Shown one piece after another: positions 45,229-55,473 of a stretch of 64,000 nucleotides of DNA. Source of the stretch: Paragonimus westermani (Eukaryota > Platyhelminthes > Trematoda > Plagiorchiida > Troglotrematidae). A program made the position numbers and the translations under genes. Location of the stretch: assembly GCA_008508345.1 (NCBI GenBank), contig QNGE01001734.1, positions 47,520 to 111,519 on the forward strand, in the 5' to 3' direction. Position 1 is the stretch's first letter. Each line of letters opens with the position of its first letter. The notes under the pieces were generated by a model. That model did no database searches. It was not told the origin of the DNA and worked only from the letters and a program-made list of their open reading frames with translations.

Positions 45229-46160
45229 CTGTCCCGAATCAAACCACGCCACCTATAACGAAAAGCTATGTGGTCTATCTGAGACCAGACGTGATTCGGA
45301 GATGGGGAGCACCAAGTATAGCAATGACGTGCACGATACCTAAAACTAGTGCTAGCTAAAAGGAGCATATGCTCAGCACATACCTGTAACAGTCGCCCCC
45401 CCATTATACCAGCGATGTGACGCTCTCCCAAACCTGCCACCACGGCGGCCGATCTGAACGTTCACATATCCGGCCAGAACGACTAAATCAGAAGCAGGTG
45501 TCGACCGAGATGGGGGGCGGTCAGATCCGAGTAAGAAAGGTCCTTGATACCAGCATCACTACAGTTAGTTGGGGCATAATCAGACATGATGAAAAGATGT
45601 CTGAAGGTCTTGTGTCTAGAGCTGGCTTTAACGAAACCTGTCAAGCGGACAGCACAGTGTCTACTGTTAACAAGAATCCAATCTAATAATGCAACTGCGG
45701 TCGTCGCGCTGAGGACTATACCTACTCCAGCCTAATCAGCAGCGGCATCTATGTAGTCACCCGAAGTGTATAACCAGTATCGAGTAGACATTGAGGGTGC
45801 TGTTAGTTCCATACGATTAATACTGCCCAGGATTCTAGTCTCCCACATACATCAGACATCGACATTCAACGAGTCTAACGTTCGTACGAGAGCGGCCCAT
45901 TGACTTACCTGTTTTAGAGTGTGAAGGTTGAAAGCACTTATATTAACTCGCACTCCAGGTCTAAGCAAGAGACGAGGGAGGCCTGATTCCGGATGGTAAA
46001 ATATGGGAGTTACCGGCAGTGTTACGATCATTAGCTATATCTGTTGTGGGACCCGCAGAGTACTCACCAGAACTGAGGGTCGAGAGGGGCCTTGGAGCTA
46101 AAGTTGATAGGACAGTGTAGGTGGGGGGTCAGCAGTAGCATGTTTCCGCCTATCCACCCT
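42770..46160 (-). mobile_element. RTE retrotransposon copy B, long but decayed
   Basis: From 46.1 kb down: endonuclease (ATTAVALLDWILVNSRHCAV, SDYAPTNCSDAGIKDL, DLVVLAGYVNVQIGRRGG, LLQVCAEHMLLLASTSFR, HVWSQIDHIAFRYRWRG), linker (RRDIRRKLKRSLRADREAW, FKEMEMAFASRDIGTLF, PSVSEAISKTDGTFI), reverse transcriptase (GFRPGQGCTEQISTLRQIQ, SLSPFLFNFVIDKVLG, LTDLDSADDKVLLF), FGMRFAASKCNVLLQD, then a 3' UTR to a GATGATGATAAG end at about 42.77 kb. Many frameshifts; YADD reads SADD. The 5' 0.9 kb (45229-46160) lies outside the inverted repeat and is unique to this copy. Confidence 0.85.
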
Positions 46161-46971
46161 ATGGTATGCAGCAGATAGGGTGACCCGGTTTATACTGCGA
46201 GAGGGCTGATGCAGTGTGGAATTACTGGTGTCATGGGGATTCATGGTTGTGTGAGCTGAGATACTTCCAAGACGCCCAGACCCAGAGGGGAGAATGATTG
46301 GGGTTCTTAAACAAAGTCATTGGCTCAAAAGTCTGTACCACAAGATAGCGAGTGGGTGGTAATGTACGAACATTGATACTATTTCTGGTAAAAGATTCCA
46401 ACCTTCTTCCAACTCCCAAATTGAAAACTGGAAGTCATTTTCGGTCATACGCACATAACGCACTCGAGTCAACTTAATGGATGAAAAGTTATCCCTGAAA
46501 ATGTGTCGGACAGACGAGGTGGAGAGAACAGACCAAGATTGGCATCAATTGTGTAGGCAGACAGAAATGCCATGGGCAGCACAAGCTCGTTGGTCAAATA
46601 ACGGAATGATAAATTGGAACAAACATGCAACTGGTCGTCCCACTCTGGGCAGGTCAACTGAAATAGACAAAAGGTTAATGGAGAGGTGATAAACATCCTT
46701 ACATCCGAGTCTGTCAAATCCCTTGCTAATTTTGTAAACAAATCAGATAATTCGTTCTTGGACCTGCTCCATAACAAATTGATTGAGCTCAGTGAACATC
46801 GGACAACTGTTCCGATGACTGGTCGGTGTAGTTCACGACCTCTTCTCTCCACTGATTGCCGAAATGGAAGCAGGACGATGGGCGAATTTGTTGATTTTTT
46901 AGGGGTATTAGATGCGACTTGGGTGAACAACGGTGGGAAAGCGTGCAGAACAACCGAAAAAATACACAAAC

Positions 46972-47382
46972 CTGCAAACGACGTTTCTCCTTCCTCTGTT
47001 GCTCTCGGAACTGATCATCAGAATCGACGAAATTGTGTATAAAATCATCATCCCTGGTCTGCCGGATTTTTAAATAGATCTCAACCACAGGTGACCACGG
47101 AACAAGCTCCGTACGAGTGTATTGTTGTCCATCCTCTGAGTAGGTTCGCATGATCCTCAACAACTTCCGAGTGGCTGTAGATCGTGGTGGAGGCAGATCT
47201 AGGATTGTACCAGCTGCTGAGGCACTAGCCTCGTAAACTGTGCTGTTGGATATCGTACCGATCGCCTCTCCTGAGTCCACAGACCCCGACCCGTTCGGTT
47301 TAGACGCATTCCCGGTGGGATCTTTGGATTGGAGCAGACCGGGGTTAGTCTTACGTGGCCGCTTCCCGCAAATTGTGGGATC
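46972..47382 (-). CDS. TAF1: TAF1 exon 7: linker before the zinc knuckle
   Basis: 411 bases, 137 codons, phase 0 at both ends; acceptor TCTAG, donor CAG|GTTTGT. The first half (DPTICGKRPRKTNPG...GNASKPNGSGS) is basic and unconserved. The second half reads RKLLRIMRTYSEDGQQYTR, IYLKIRQTRDDDFIHNF and EQQRKEKRRLQ, matching the TAF1 segment with LKIYRTFRDEEGKEYVR...IRTTKDEEFIRKF...MRKERRRIQ. This is the last of the four exons enclosed by the large inverted repeat arms. Confidence 0.95.
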
Positions 47383-48063
47383 CTAGATAGTGGAGAAAAA
47401 CAGGAAGTGGTGAAAATGTCGTGGGTCATAGTGAACTTTAATCAACTTATTTGTACTTTATCATGCAGAAAACGATGTCCGACGCTTGACAGCCACGCAC
47501 CGAGTGCATCATCAGAATCGATTCTTAGGTTTTTAGTAAGTGGAGAGGGAGCGATGAAACGGTTGATGTTGGGATTTTTGACAGTCGTCAAGCCCTGTAT
47601 TTAAGGTTGTTAAAACAAGTGCTGTGGCTTCTGATTTAAAGACAGGAGGGAGTGGCCTCCTACAAAGAATGAGTAAGATAGGAAAGCCTCAAGACGTGAA
47701 CTCTAACGGTAGGTATTGAGTGAAAGTACATGGTTGTGTAAGTTTGCACGTAAGGAAAAATTCGGGGCAATTCGTTGCGGAACTCCCCGCGACTGCGACA
47801 CAAGGCACAGACGGGCCAGCCGGTCAGTCTCTTGAGTTGAAGTTTATTTGTGTACTATTTCAATTTGAACATCACCATACTGTTGTTTTGAGACATATGT
47901 CACTGCGTCCACTACAGACAGCTACGGAACCCACAACCACGCATTTAGAATTGTGCGCAACCATTATTCGGTTACATCAAGTTCACGTAGTGAAATCGAC
48001 TTTTTAATGGTGATTGCCCATAAAACCCTAGCAAGCGAAGGACAGTACACATGGATCACTCAC
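47383..48063. other. TAF1 intron; nothing recognised
   Basis: No repeat or coding signal recognised between exons 6 and 7. Confidence 0.4.
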
Positions 48064-48523
48064 CCCGGATTCCGATGTCCGCTTCAACTTCTCCCGTTCT
48101 GCCTCCTCGCGACGATGATCCGTTTCGGATATACGACTCACGTTAGTAAATGATCTGACTGAGGAGGATAAACTGGACAGACGTACTCCGCCAATCGAAC
48201 TCGTGCTAACTGTGACTCCACCGCCAGCACCACTCGAAGTATTTCCGGCCGATGTGGAACTGGTTCTCATTACACTGTCGCCGGTCCCAGTCACTTCTTC
48301 ATCCTCCTCTTCACTGCTTACCTCTTCATCAGAACTTAGCAATTCTGTATTGGAAAGGACGCGGTTCTGCAGGTCAAATATGCGTTGACATTCCTCGCGG
48401 TAGCATCGAACCTGCTCGCTCATAGACAGTCGGCTACCTCGAGCAAATTTAGCCGAACTCTCTTCTTCGCCTTGTTTGGCCCGTTCCGTAGAAGCGAATC
48501 GAACCATGTCAACAATTTCCCAC
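48064..48523 (-). CDS. TAF1: TAF1 exon 6: end of core and acidic linker
   Basis: 460 bases, phase 2 in, phase 0 out. It begins by completing an Arg codon then reads [34 protein letters not shown] and [19 protein letters not shown], which match the TAF1 WEVIDVVRTMSTEQ...FARGSR...[15 protein letters not shown] region. After this comes a Ser/Glu-rich low-complexity stretch ([14 protein letters not shown], then Ser/Thr/Gly repeats) and a charged [11 protein letters not shown] helix. Acceptor TTGTAG, donor GGG|GTGAGT. The low-complexity middle is poorly conserved in length across TAF1 proteins. Confidence 0.96.
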
Positions 48524-48920
48524 CTACAAAAAACGGAACGCAGGAATAAATAAGAACAGAGAGTAAATATGTGAGGCTTCTCAAAGCTGTCCTCGGCAGC
48601 CTACACACGGATCTGGTTGAGGCCGGAACTGTGACGGTGAGCTGGTGAATAGTCGGGCAAGTTTACACGTCACATGGAGAAAACAAACAGATGTTCTATA
48701 ACTAAATCTTTTATTGATATCACACGATATCACCAAACGGATCGATTGGCATAGTCAGGAGGTATGGATAAAAAGAAATGCACGAATGAGAAAGTTTCAC
48801 CGATAAGACTAGGGTGTCGCATGTTCCTGAGAGTGCAGTAGAATTCCCTCAACTGTGTACACGGAGAAAATTTGCAAATAAGTCTCTGACGCCAATGGAA
48901 ATTTCGAGAAACACACTTAC

Positions 48921-49243
48921 CGTTTGAAAGTCTTCAGATCCGCCTCACTGATCCCAAATGAACGGAGCAAAGCCCGCGCGTCTCGTAAATGCAATTTGCG
49001 AAGATCTGCATCTGTTCCGGTCACGGTTCGCTTACCTTTCAACAGACCTCTGGCGACTTCACCTCCCGCTTGTCGGAACAATGCTCCAGGTTTCGCGGAC
49101 GTTTTCGAATACGAAAATGCCTCACCACAACCTGTCGGGTCGGCGGCACCATGCAGCTCCAGAAAACAGCCGCCTCGTTGCGATGCCAAATACGCGCGCG
49201 TGGTATTCCAAGGGGCTGCCCGAACTTCATCTTCCATCTTGGG
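48921..49243 (-). CDS. TAF1: TAF1 exon 5: DUF3591 core
   Basis: 323 bases, phase 0 in, phase 2 out. It encodes PKMEDEVRAAPWNTTRAYLAS, ELHGAADPTGCGEAFSY, KRTVTGTDADLRKLHL and ALLRSFGISEADLKTFKR, following the family sequence DDEVRTAPWNTTRA...DPTGCGEGFSY...KTVTGTDADLRRL. Acceptor GCCTAG, donor ACG|GTAAGT. Several long open frames on the other strand at the same place are shadows of this exon. Confidence 0.97.
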
Positions 49244-49758
49244 CTAGGCATGGACAAAGTAAATAAAAGGGAATACGTAGCGAGGCAATTTAAACATTCA
49301 AAGCACCATTAAGCTGTTATAAGTCTGTAAACAAATATTTGGTATATCGTAGTTGATTAAGTTTCCGAATTTGATGATTTGTTTGTCCTATTTTGCATTA
49401 TATCAGCATAGAAACTTCAAACAGATGATCAACAGTACGCTGAATATCCACCAACCCAGAGTGAATACGGCGATACAATATTCTTCATATTCACGGTTGG
49501 TCAGCTGATGCCGATGGGACGTTAAACAATATAGGAGCTGTCGGAGAGTGCATATACAAACAGAAGTCCCGAAACTGGTAAACCACAGTGAAAAGTTGAC
49601 ATAGAACGCAAAACTGAACCACAACAATGTCCGAAAATGCGTGGGATTTCAAGCAGTTCCAGACAGGACGCGGAAAACCCAACGAGCAAGATGAAGGTTA
49701 GTTTCACGTCAGTTAAGGTAACGAACAAGGGAAGGAAATAGCACAAGCAAGTGGTATT
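49244..49758. other. TAF1 intron; nothing recognised
   Basis: Hydrophobic minus-strand frames at 49.4-49.75 kb have no family resemblance. Confidence 0.4.
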
Positions 49759-50125
49759 ATGGAAAGTGCCCTGATAGAATGTGAATATGATGGCAAGGAA
49801 TCACTTCAAGAAACTCGAATTCGAGAACTAGTGTGTGCAAATGACATCGCCTCAACCCATGAGGCCTCACACAGAGCCCAGGATATCTTAGACAAACTAG
49901 AAGCTTCAGTTAGTCAGTTTGCACCCAATAAGTACAAGGTGCTGTTGCAAGATTGGCAAGAATCTGCTCCTGCTCAAACCTTCGATGACGAGCCGTTGGA
50001 GGTGGTTGAAAAGTTCACTTATCTTGAGAGCTGTATCGACGCTGGTGGAACGTCTGATAAGATCACAAATCGCAAAGCTGACACTCGGACGACGTTTACC
50101 AACTTAAGCCACCTGTGGCATCGAC
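49759..50125 (+). mobile_element. RTE reverse transcriptase fragment
   Basis: An open frame of about 120 codons: IRELVCANDIASTHEASHRA, AQDILDKLEASVSQFAPNKY, KVLLQDWQESAPAQTF, PLEVVEKFTYLESCIDAGG, then it breaks into a TA microsatellite. The catalytic YADD is CAND (one Asp changed to Asn), so it is dead. Bases 49812-50081 are identical to 58337-58606. Confidence 0.85.
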
Positions 50126-50152
50126 ATATATATATATACATATATATCAGAA
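50126..50152. repeat. (TA)n microsatellite
   Basis: Imperfect TA run with ATACATA interruptions, at the truncated 3' end of the RTE fragment. Confidence 0.8.
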
Positions 50153-50276
50153 TATACGTGACCGTTGGCGGAGCACAGTCTACTTAGACAAAACACGGAG
50201 CCTGAAAGTCAACACTTGTTCAGTCAGAGACCGTGACGTCAGAAAATCGCTTACCCCAACAACACAGCAAGCTCAC

Positions 50277-50482
50277 CTGACCTTCTTTGTCTTCGTCCTC
50301 CTCCTGATTTTCGTCCAACACGAACAGTGATTTCTCGCCATAGCCCGCATCCTTAAGACGCAGCTCTGCGGCTAACATGCTGTAATGAGCACAACAGTCC
50401 TCCGGCGATACCAAGTAGCGGACCTCTTCTTCCGAAGGAAGCCGATAGTCGCTTCGGAGCACCCACCAACTAGCATCTGATC
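50277..50482 (-). CDS. TAF1: TAF1 exon 4: DUF3591 core
   Basis: 206 bases, phase 1 in, phase 0 out. It reads [35 protein letters not shown] and [19 protein letters not shown], matching the TAF1 segment WWVLKSDFRLPTEEEI...[23 protein letters not shown]. The acceptor is TACTAG and the donor CAG|GTGAGC. The intron upstream (to exon 3, about 7.5 kb) holds the right arm of the large inverted repeat. An RTE fragment lies about 150 bases beyond its donor. Confidence 0.97.
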
Positions 50483-51574
50483 CTAGTAAAAACCGGTAAA
50501 AAGAGAGGGGATAATAAGAAACAACAAAAATATTGTAACACTGAGATTTCACGGCGCTCAGGCTGCATCGACATGAAGAAACAAGGGGTAAGTTGAAGGT
50601 CAATACCACAAACAGCAAGATGATGGGGCATGTTTTAACCAAACCAGTGAGGCAAAACGATGTTGTTTTGGACCGCTAGAACATCATCAGATTCACAGGT
50701 AGAAACCAATCCAGCTGTTGGATCAATTAACGGTTTGGAGAGGAAATCCATTCAACTCACATCTAGAGAAACAGGAACAAACTCAAACGGAACAAAACCC
50801 CCGACATATTATAACCAATGGGAACCAGCTATTGAGTAAAGATTAATTCAGATTCTGTCCAGGTGACAACAAATGAACCGGGTTGAAGCCGTACATACTT
50901 CAAAAATCAATTCTTCCGGGAAATCACTACATTCTGAAGGACAATCGGCAACGGTCTGAATGCAAATGGAACTCAGAATCTCACGAAGAAGTGATTGTCA
51001 AGTGCGTGTACTGCATTGCTTCGGATAGCTTCACTGATTGCGACATTTTGGAAATCTCCACATAACAACATTATACAAGTCAAAAAGGTGCAATGAGACA
51101 AAAACAGTTATTCTCAAGAGGTTGTGAGTCACACAAGTGAGAGTGCAAGTGTCTAGGTAGAGTGGTGCAGTTCGAGGAATGCAGAGCAATGCTAATGGTA
51201 TTGTCGTTAAACTATGGCAACGGATATTTTGACTGTAACAGCACTCTGGTAATGTAGCGTTCTACCATGGCCAATCGGTTTCGCAACCGACAAAATCTCC
51301 GCATAACGCGGGAGCACGGAAAGGCTTTTGATACATCAAGAGTGCCTGATAACAATAAAACATGGGCAGTAATGTCTTATTCATAATACAGCAAAGTTTA
51401 GGTGAGTAAACACCATTTCAGCTTTACCGCTAGTTATTCTTGTAGTGAGATATATTGACTTAAAAATAACTGAAGCTATGCTCTTTGCACCGTGACGAGT
51501 TACAAGAAACCAATGCCCAAAATACTTAATCTTCATATTTTTTCACGCACCCGCTAGCCCTCACTTAGGACTGT
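50483..51574. other. TAF1 intron; nothing recognised
   Basis: Between exon 4 and the right arm of the large inverted repeat. No recognised repeat. Confidence 0.4.
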
Positions 51575-54050
51575 TCGTTCTTAGTGGAGCACATACTTGG
51601 ATTCAAAACATGCATTGGTACGTTATCGTTTCGCTCTTACTCGTGCTGGGGGCAACGACCCCACCGACAACAACGACTGGCTGTTGACAAACTGACCATA
51701 CCATCAGTAAATCATAAATACCAAATCAGTCCGGAAAACTGTCTTAGTAGTTCTCACTCCGATGATCCCAATAACTGTTGCACCCAAACCTCGCAGCGAA
51801 TTTATGATGCAGGTACTGTAGCATGCGGGACGGGGGTACGTGGGTTGGACAGACATTGGATTTCGGAGAAATCCCTGGGGTTGTTAGGTGCTAGATGGAA
51901 CATTCCTTTTGGCAGTTCATATGTTATGTTCAGGAGAGATATCCGTAGGAAACTGAAACGTAGCCTAAGGGCTGATCGTGAGGCCTGGCTAATAGAGAAA
52001 TTTAAGGAAATGGAGATGGCTTTTGCTTCAAGGGACATCGGCACACTCTTCGAGCTTATCCGTGCCACTTGTCCAAGGCGACCGTCCGTTAGTGAGGCCA
52101 TCAGCAAGACTGATGGCACATTCATCTATCATAAATCCAGAAGATTAGCGCAGTGGGCAGAACACTTTGAGAGTCAATTTGGCTGGCCTCCTGCTTCTAC
52201 TGTGTTGCTTCGCCGTCACAAACTTGTAGTGTAGCACTCTGGTCTGGTCGGTAGATTTCGAGCCACCCACTAAGACTGAGATCCTCAATTGTATTTCGGT
52301 ACTCAAATGTAATAGGGCTGTTGGCTCAGATGATCTCGTGCAGAGACTATTCAAAGGAGGTGGAAATGCGTTAGTATCGGCCTTGACTCAGTCGTTTCAA
52401 CACGTGTGGACGACGGAGAACATCCTTCTGTGCAACGGTCATTCAGTACTCAAGACAAAAGCTAGGGGTTCTTGCGAAAACCACAGGGGATTCGTTTGAC
52501 ACCAGTTATTGCTAGAGTTCTGGAATCCATTAGCATTCCTCGACTCATTGCTGGTCGAGGGGTAGGTACTGGGAGAGAATAGGCAGGGTTTCGCCCTGGA
52601 CAGGGATGTACTGAACAAATTTCTACCCTTCGCCAAATTCAGAAGCAACGTTATGTGTACTGCTAGCCAACGATCGCCGTATTTCTCGACTGTAAAGGTG
52701 CGTCCGATTCGGTGGATCGATCTACACTTTTAAAGTCGCTTAAGCAAAGGGATGTACAGAACACTTACGTGAACACACTGTCGGCGTCTTATTTCCATAC
52801 TTCTACTCATGTTAGTGTTTACGATGAACTGTCTGACAGTTTGAGCACTGGGAACGGCGTACGCCGAAGTTGTTCACTCTCACCATTTCTGTTCAATTTT
52901 GTGATAGACAAAGTACTGGGGACTCTCTACGGTACTCGCAAGATGCCGGTGTGGACCTCCCACCTGATAGAAGACTGACTGATCTCGATTCTGCTGACGA
53001 CAAGGTGTTGTTGTTTGACAACTTTCAGGCAGCACAGGCAATGCTGGACGCTATTTCGCGTTTTGCTGAGTATTTCGGAATGCGCTTTGCAGCCTCAAAG
53101 TGCAACGTGCTTTTGCAAGATTGTTGCATTTACGTGCATTTGGTATGGGACACAGAAGTTATGGAGGTTGTTGGCTGGTTTGTGCACTTGGGAAGCTGCA
53201 TCAACGGTGGTGGTGGTGGTGGTGGTGGTGTGGGGTATGTGACAGATGCGCATACCTCTGAAGCCATGGCGGTGTTGGTTAATCTGAGGGCACCTCTGGC
53301 GACAGGGAAGCATCTCCCTGAGACCTATTGGTTGTGTAAGTAAGGCGACAGTGAGGGTTGTATTAGTTTAGGGCAGTGAAAGTTGACCGTTCAGGGTAGA
53401 AGAGGTGAACCGTCTTGAGGTATTGTTTCACGTTCGCATCGGGTGGCACCAGCGAGTAGAGGACGAAGCAGTTAGGAACCGAGTGTTTGACATTGATTGT
53501 CAAACGAATTGTTTTGGCTATGCTATGTACTAACGATGTCAGCCAGTCTTCTGCCACACCGAGCCCTCTTTGCCGATGCTGCGTCTGACTGGTCTAAGAT
53601 GCAAGGTGGATGGATGTTGACCTGGCGTAGAGAAATGGAATAGTCCTCCGAGGGGTTGGCAACTGTAGGTCGCGTTCTACTTTCGGGCTGTGGCTTAGTG
53701 GCTCACAGAGTGGGTATTTGGAGGCGTTCGGTGGGATAGGGTTATTGGGGCTCTGTGACGTAAATGATGTCGGTATTTGTCCGAGTTTTCTGTGAAGTGG
53801 GTGTGTTTGTGGACGCGGGGAAATGAAAGCCGTAAGGACTCTGTGTTGCTGATGGGGCCTTAGATTCACACATGGTTCGGTAATTTGAGTACACGATGTG
53901 GACGCCTCGATATTGCGTGCTAGATAACGGCCTCCTTTTTCCTTTTCCCCCCTTCTGTACAGGGTTCGTTTTTTTGTCTTGGGGATTGTGGGAATGTTAG
54001 CGATCAGTGCTAACCCCTAATGTATTACTCCCTGCGATGATGATAAGGTG
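51575..54050 (+). mobile_element. RTE retrotransposon copy C (in right arm, 5'-truncated)
   Basis: Same decayed protein segments as copy B on the opposite strand: linker from about 51.6 kb, reverse transcriptase at 52.4-53.1 kb (SLSPFLFNFVIDKVLG, SADD), FGMRFAASKCNVLLQD at about 53.07 kb, 3' UTR to GATGATGATAAG at about 54.05 kb. The N-terminal endonuclease is missing because the repeat arm starts inside it. Confidence 0.85.
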
Positions 54051-54769
54051 ATAGACTGGTCTGTCTTATTCAGGGTAGGCTTGTGGCCTTGAATACCGAA
54101 GAGTTTTAAACCTTACTTTGTTGCAGGCAGCCCAGGTGAGAGTGTGAACTAATCAGTACACATGGGTAGTCCGGTGTCGTTAACTCATACGTTGTTGCTG
54201 GAGTGGCACCAATCAGAATGTGGAGGGTGCGCGCTGTCTTCGTCCTCAGAAAACGACGTCGCTATCGTCGAAAAAGGGTATATAATCTTTGCATGCGACC
54301 CAATTATCTGGACGACTCGAAAATCGATCCAACTCGTAGCGGAGGCACAAGACAGAGGTCTTTAACGTTCCAACAGATCGTCCAGAATCAAGGAGGGTGA
54401 CCATATTGCAGTATGTTGGTATGTTGTGCGAACAATTGTTCAGGCAATGCGAATGCATAATTTGTGACGGCTGGGCTGGGTACTGGTGGTCAACAGAGGA
54501 TGCATTCCGCCGGATATTATTCATCTAGTTTACCAACGCACTGGAAAACGATGAACTCGCCAGTGGATGCGGAGCCTTAAGACTATGCGTATTAGACTGT
54601 GTCAAGTCAGAGATCGCTGCCTACCACATTAGAAACCTAGTGAGTGTGTGTAACGCTACCAATGGCGTACCCACACCCAAACGAAGAACCATTTATGAAC
54701 TAACTTCATTTGCTGTGATACTTTTATTGAGAACCTTCTTTTCCGAATGACCATCGCAGGTATTGTGGC

Positions 54770-55031
54770 GAGCAGCTGTATGAACCAGAATACTACCTAG
54801 TGGAGTTCAGCAAGGGGATGTATGTGAAAAACCCACGCGTCGAACATTACGTAAGAGATCACGGTATTCAGGCGAATGGATGAACCTAATCAGCGCTGGA
54901 GTTTGCTCACTGAGAGCAGCCACAAGAAGTCTCTGCTGGCAAGTTAGCCATAGCAAGGAACTGATGCAATAAACTAGGATAAGTTGGGAAAGTATTCTGA
55001 ATGACCTTCTTTCAATTGTTAATAAGATCAA
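54770..55031 (+). mobile_element. Possible second LINE reverse transcriptase relic (right arm)
   Basis: Mirror copy of 41772-42060 with the same GVQQGD motif; see that entry for the limits of the evidence. Confidence 0.35.
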
Positions 55032-55473
55032 CCGGGTCAGTGGGCTGAAACCAACTGACAGAAGTCAGCATTTCGAACACCACTCGGCGCTAATTACCGG
55101 CTCTGCATAACACTTGGTCGCTTAAAGTATACTTGGCATTACGCTACATTGCCGGAAAGCCTTCTTTTCGGTCTCCCTAAACTCTCAGCATTAGTCGGTC
55201 TCAAGTGAATTGCGCTTATTGCGTAAATGATCAATGAGACTTCCAAAACGAACAAGGGTCATCATCAAAATAGGAACCAGGTAGATAGTTGGTGATGCAA
55301 TCAGCAGAATTCAATCGAAATAGATACACTGGGTCATTTTTTAAAAAAAGGGAAAAGTTCCAAGTTCCATGCGGATAATTCCCAATTCAACGGTATCGCA
55401 ATAAGAAAATGAACGCGAATTTCCATGGAACATCAATTACATGACTTCCTCTCTGCCGATTGATTTTAGGTGC

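Larger units (their letters stand above)
51575..55473 (+). repeat. Large inverted repeat, right arm (3,899 bp)
   Basis: Mirror of 41330-45228. It starts abruptly inside the endonuclease region of the RTE and continues past that element's 3' end for 1.4 kb. No clear target duplication is visible at its borders. It lies in the intron between TAF1 exons 3 and 4. Confidence 0.9.

Noticed and set aside
48917..49312. Long plus-strand frames opposite TAF1 exon 5
   Set aside because: They are shadows: the minus-strand frame matches TAF1 residue by residue and has proper splice sites.
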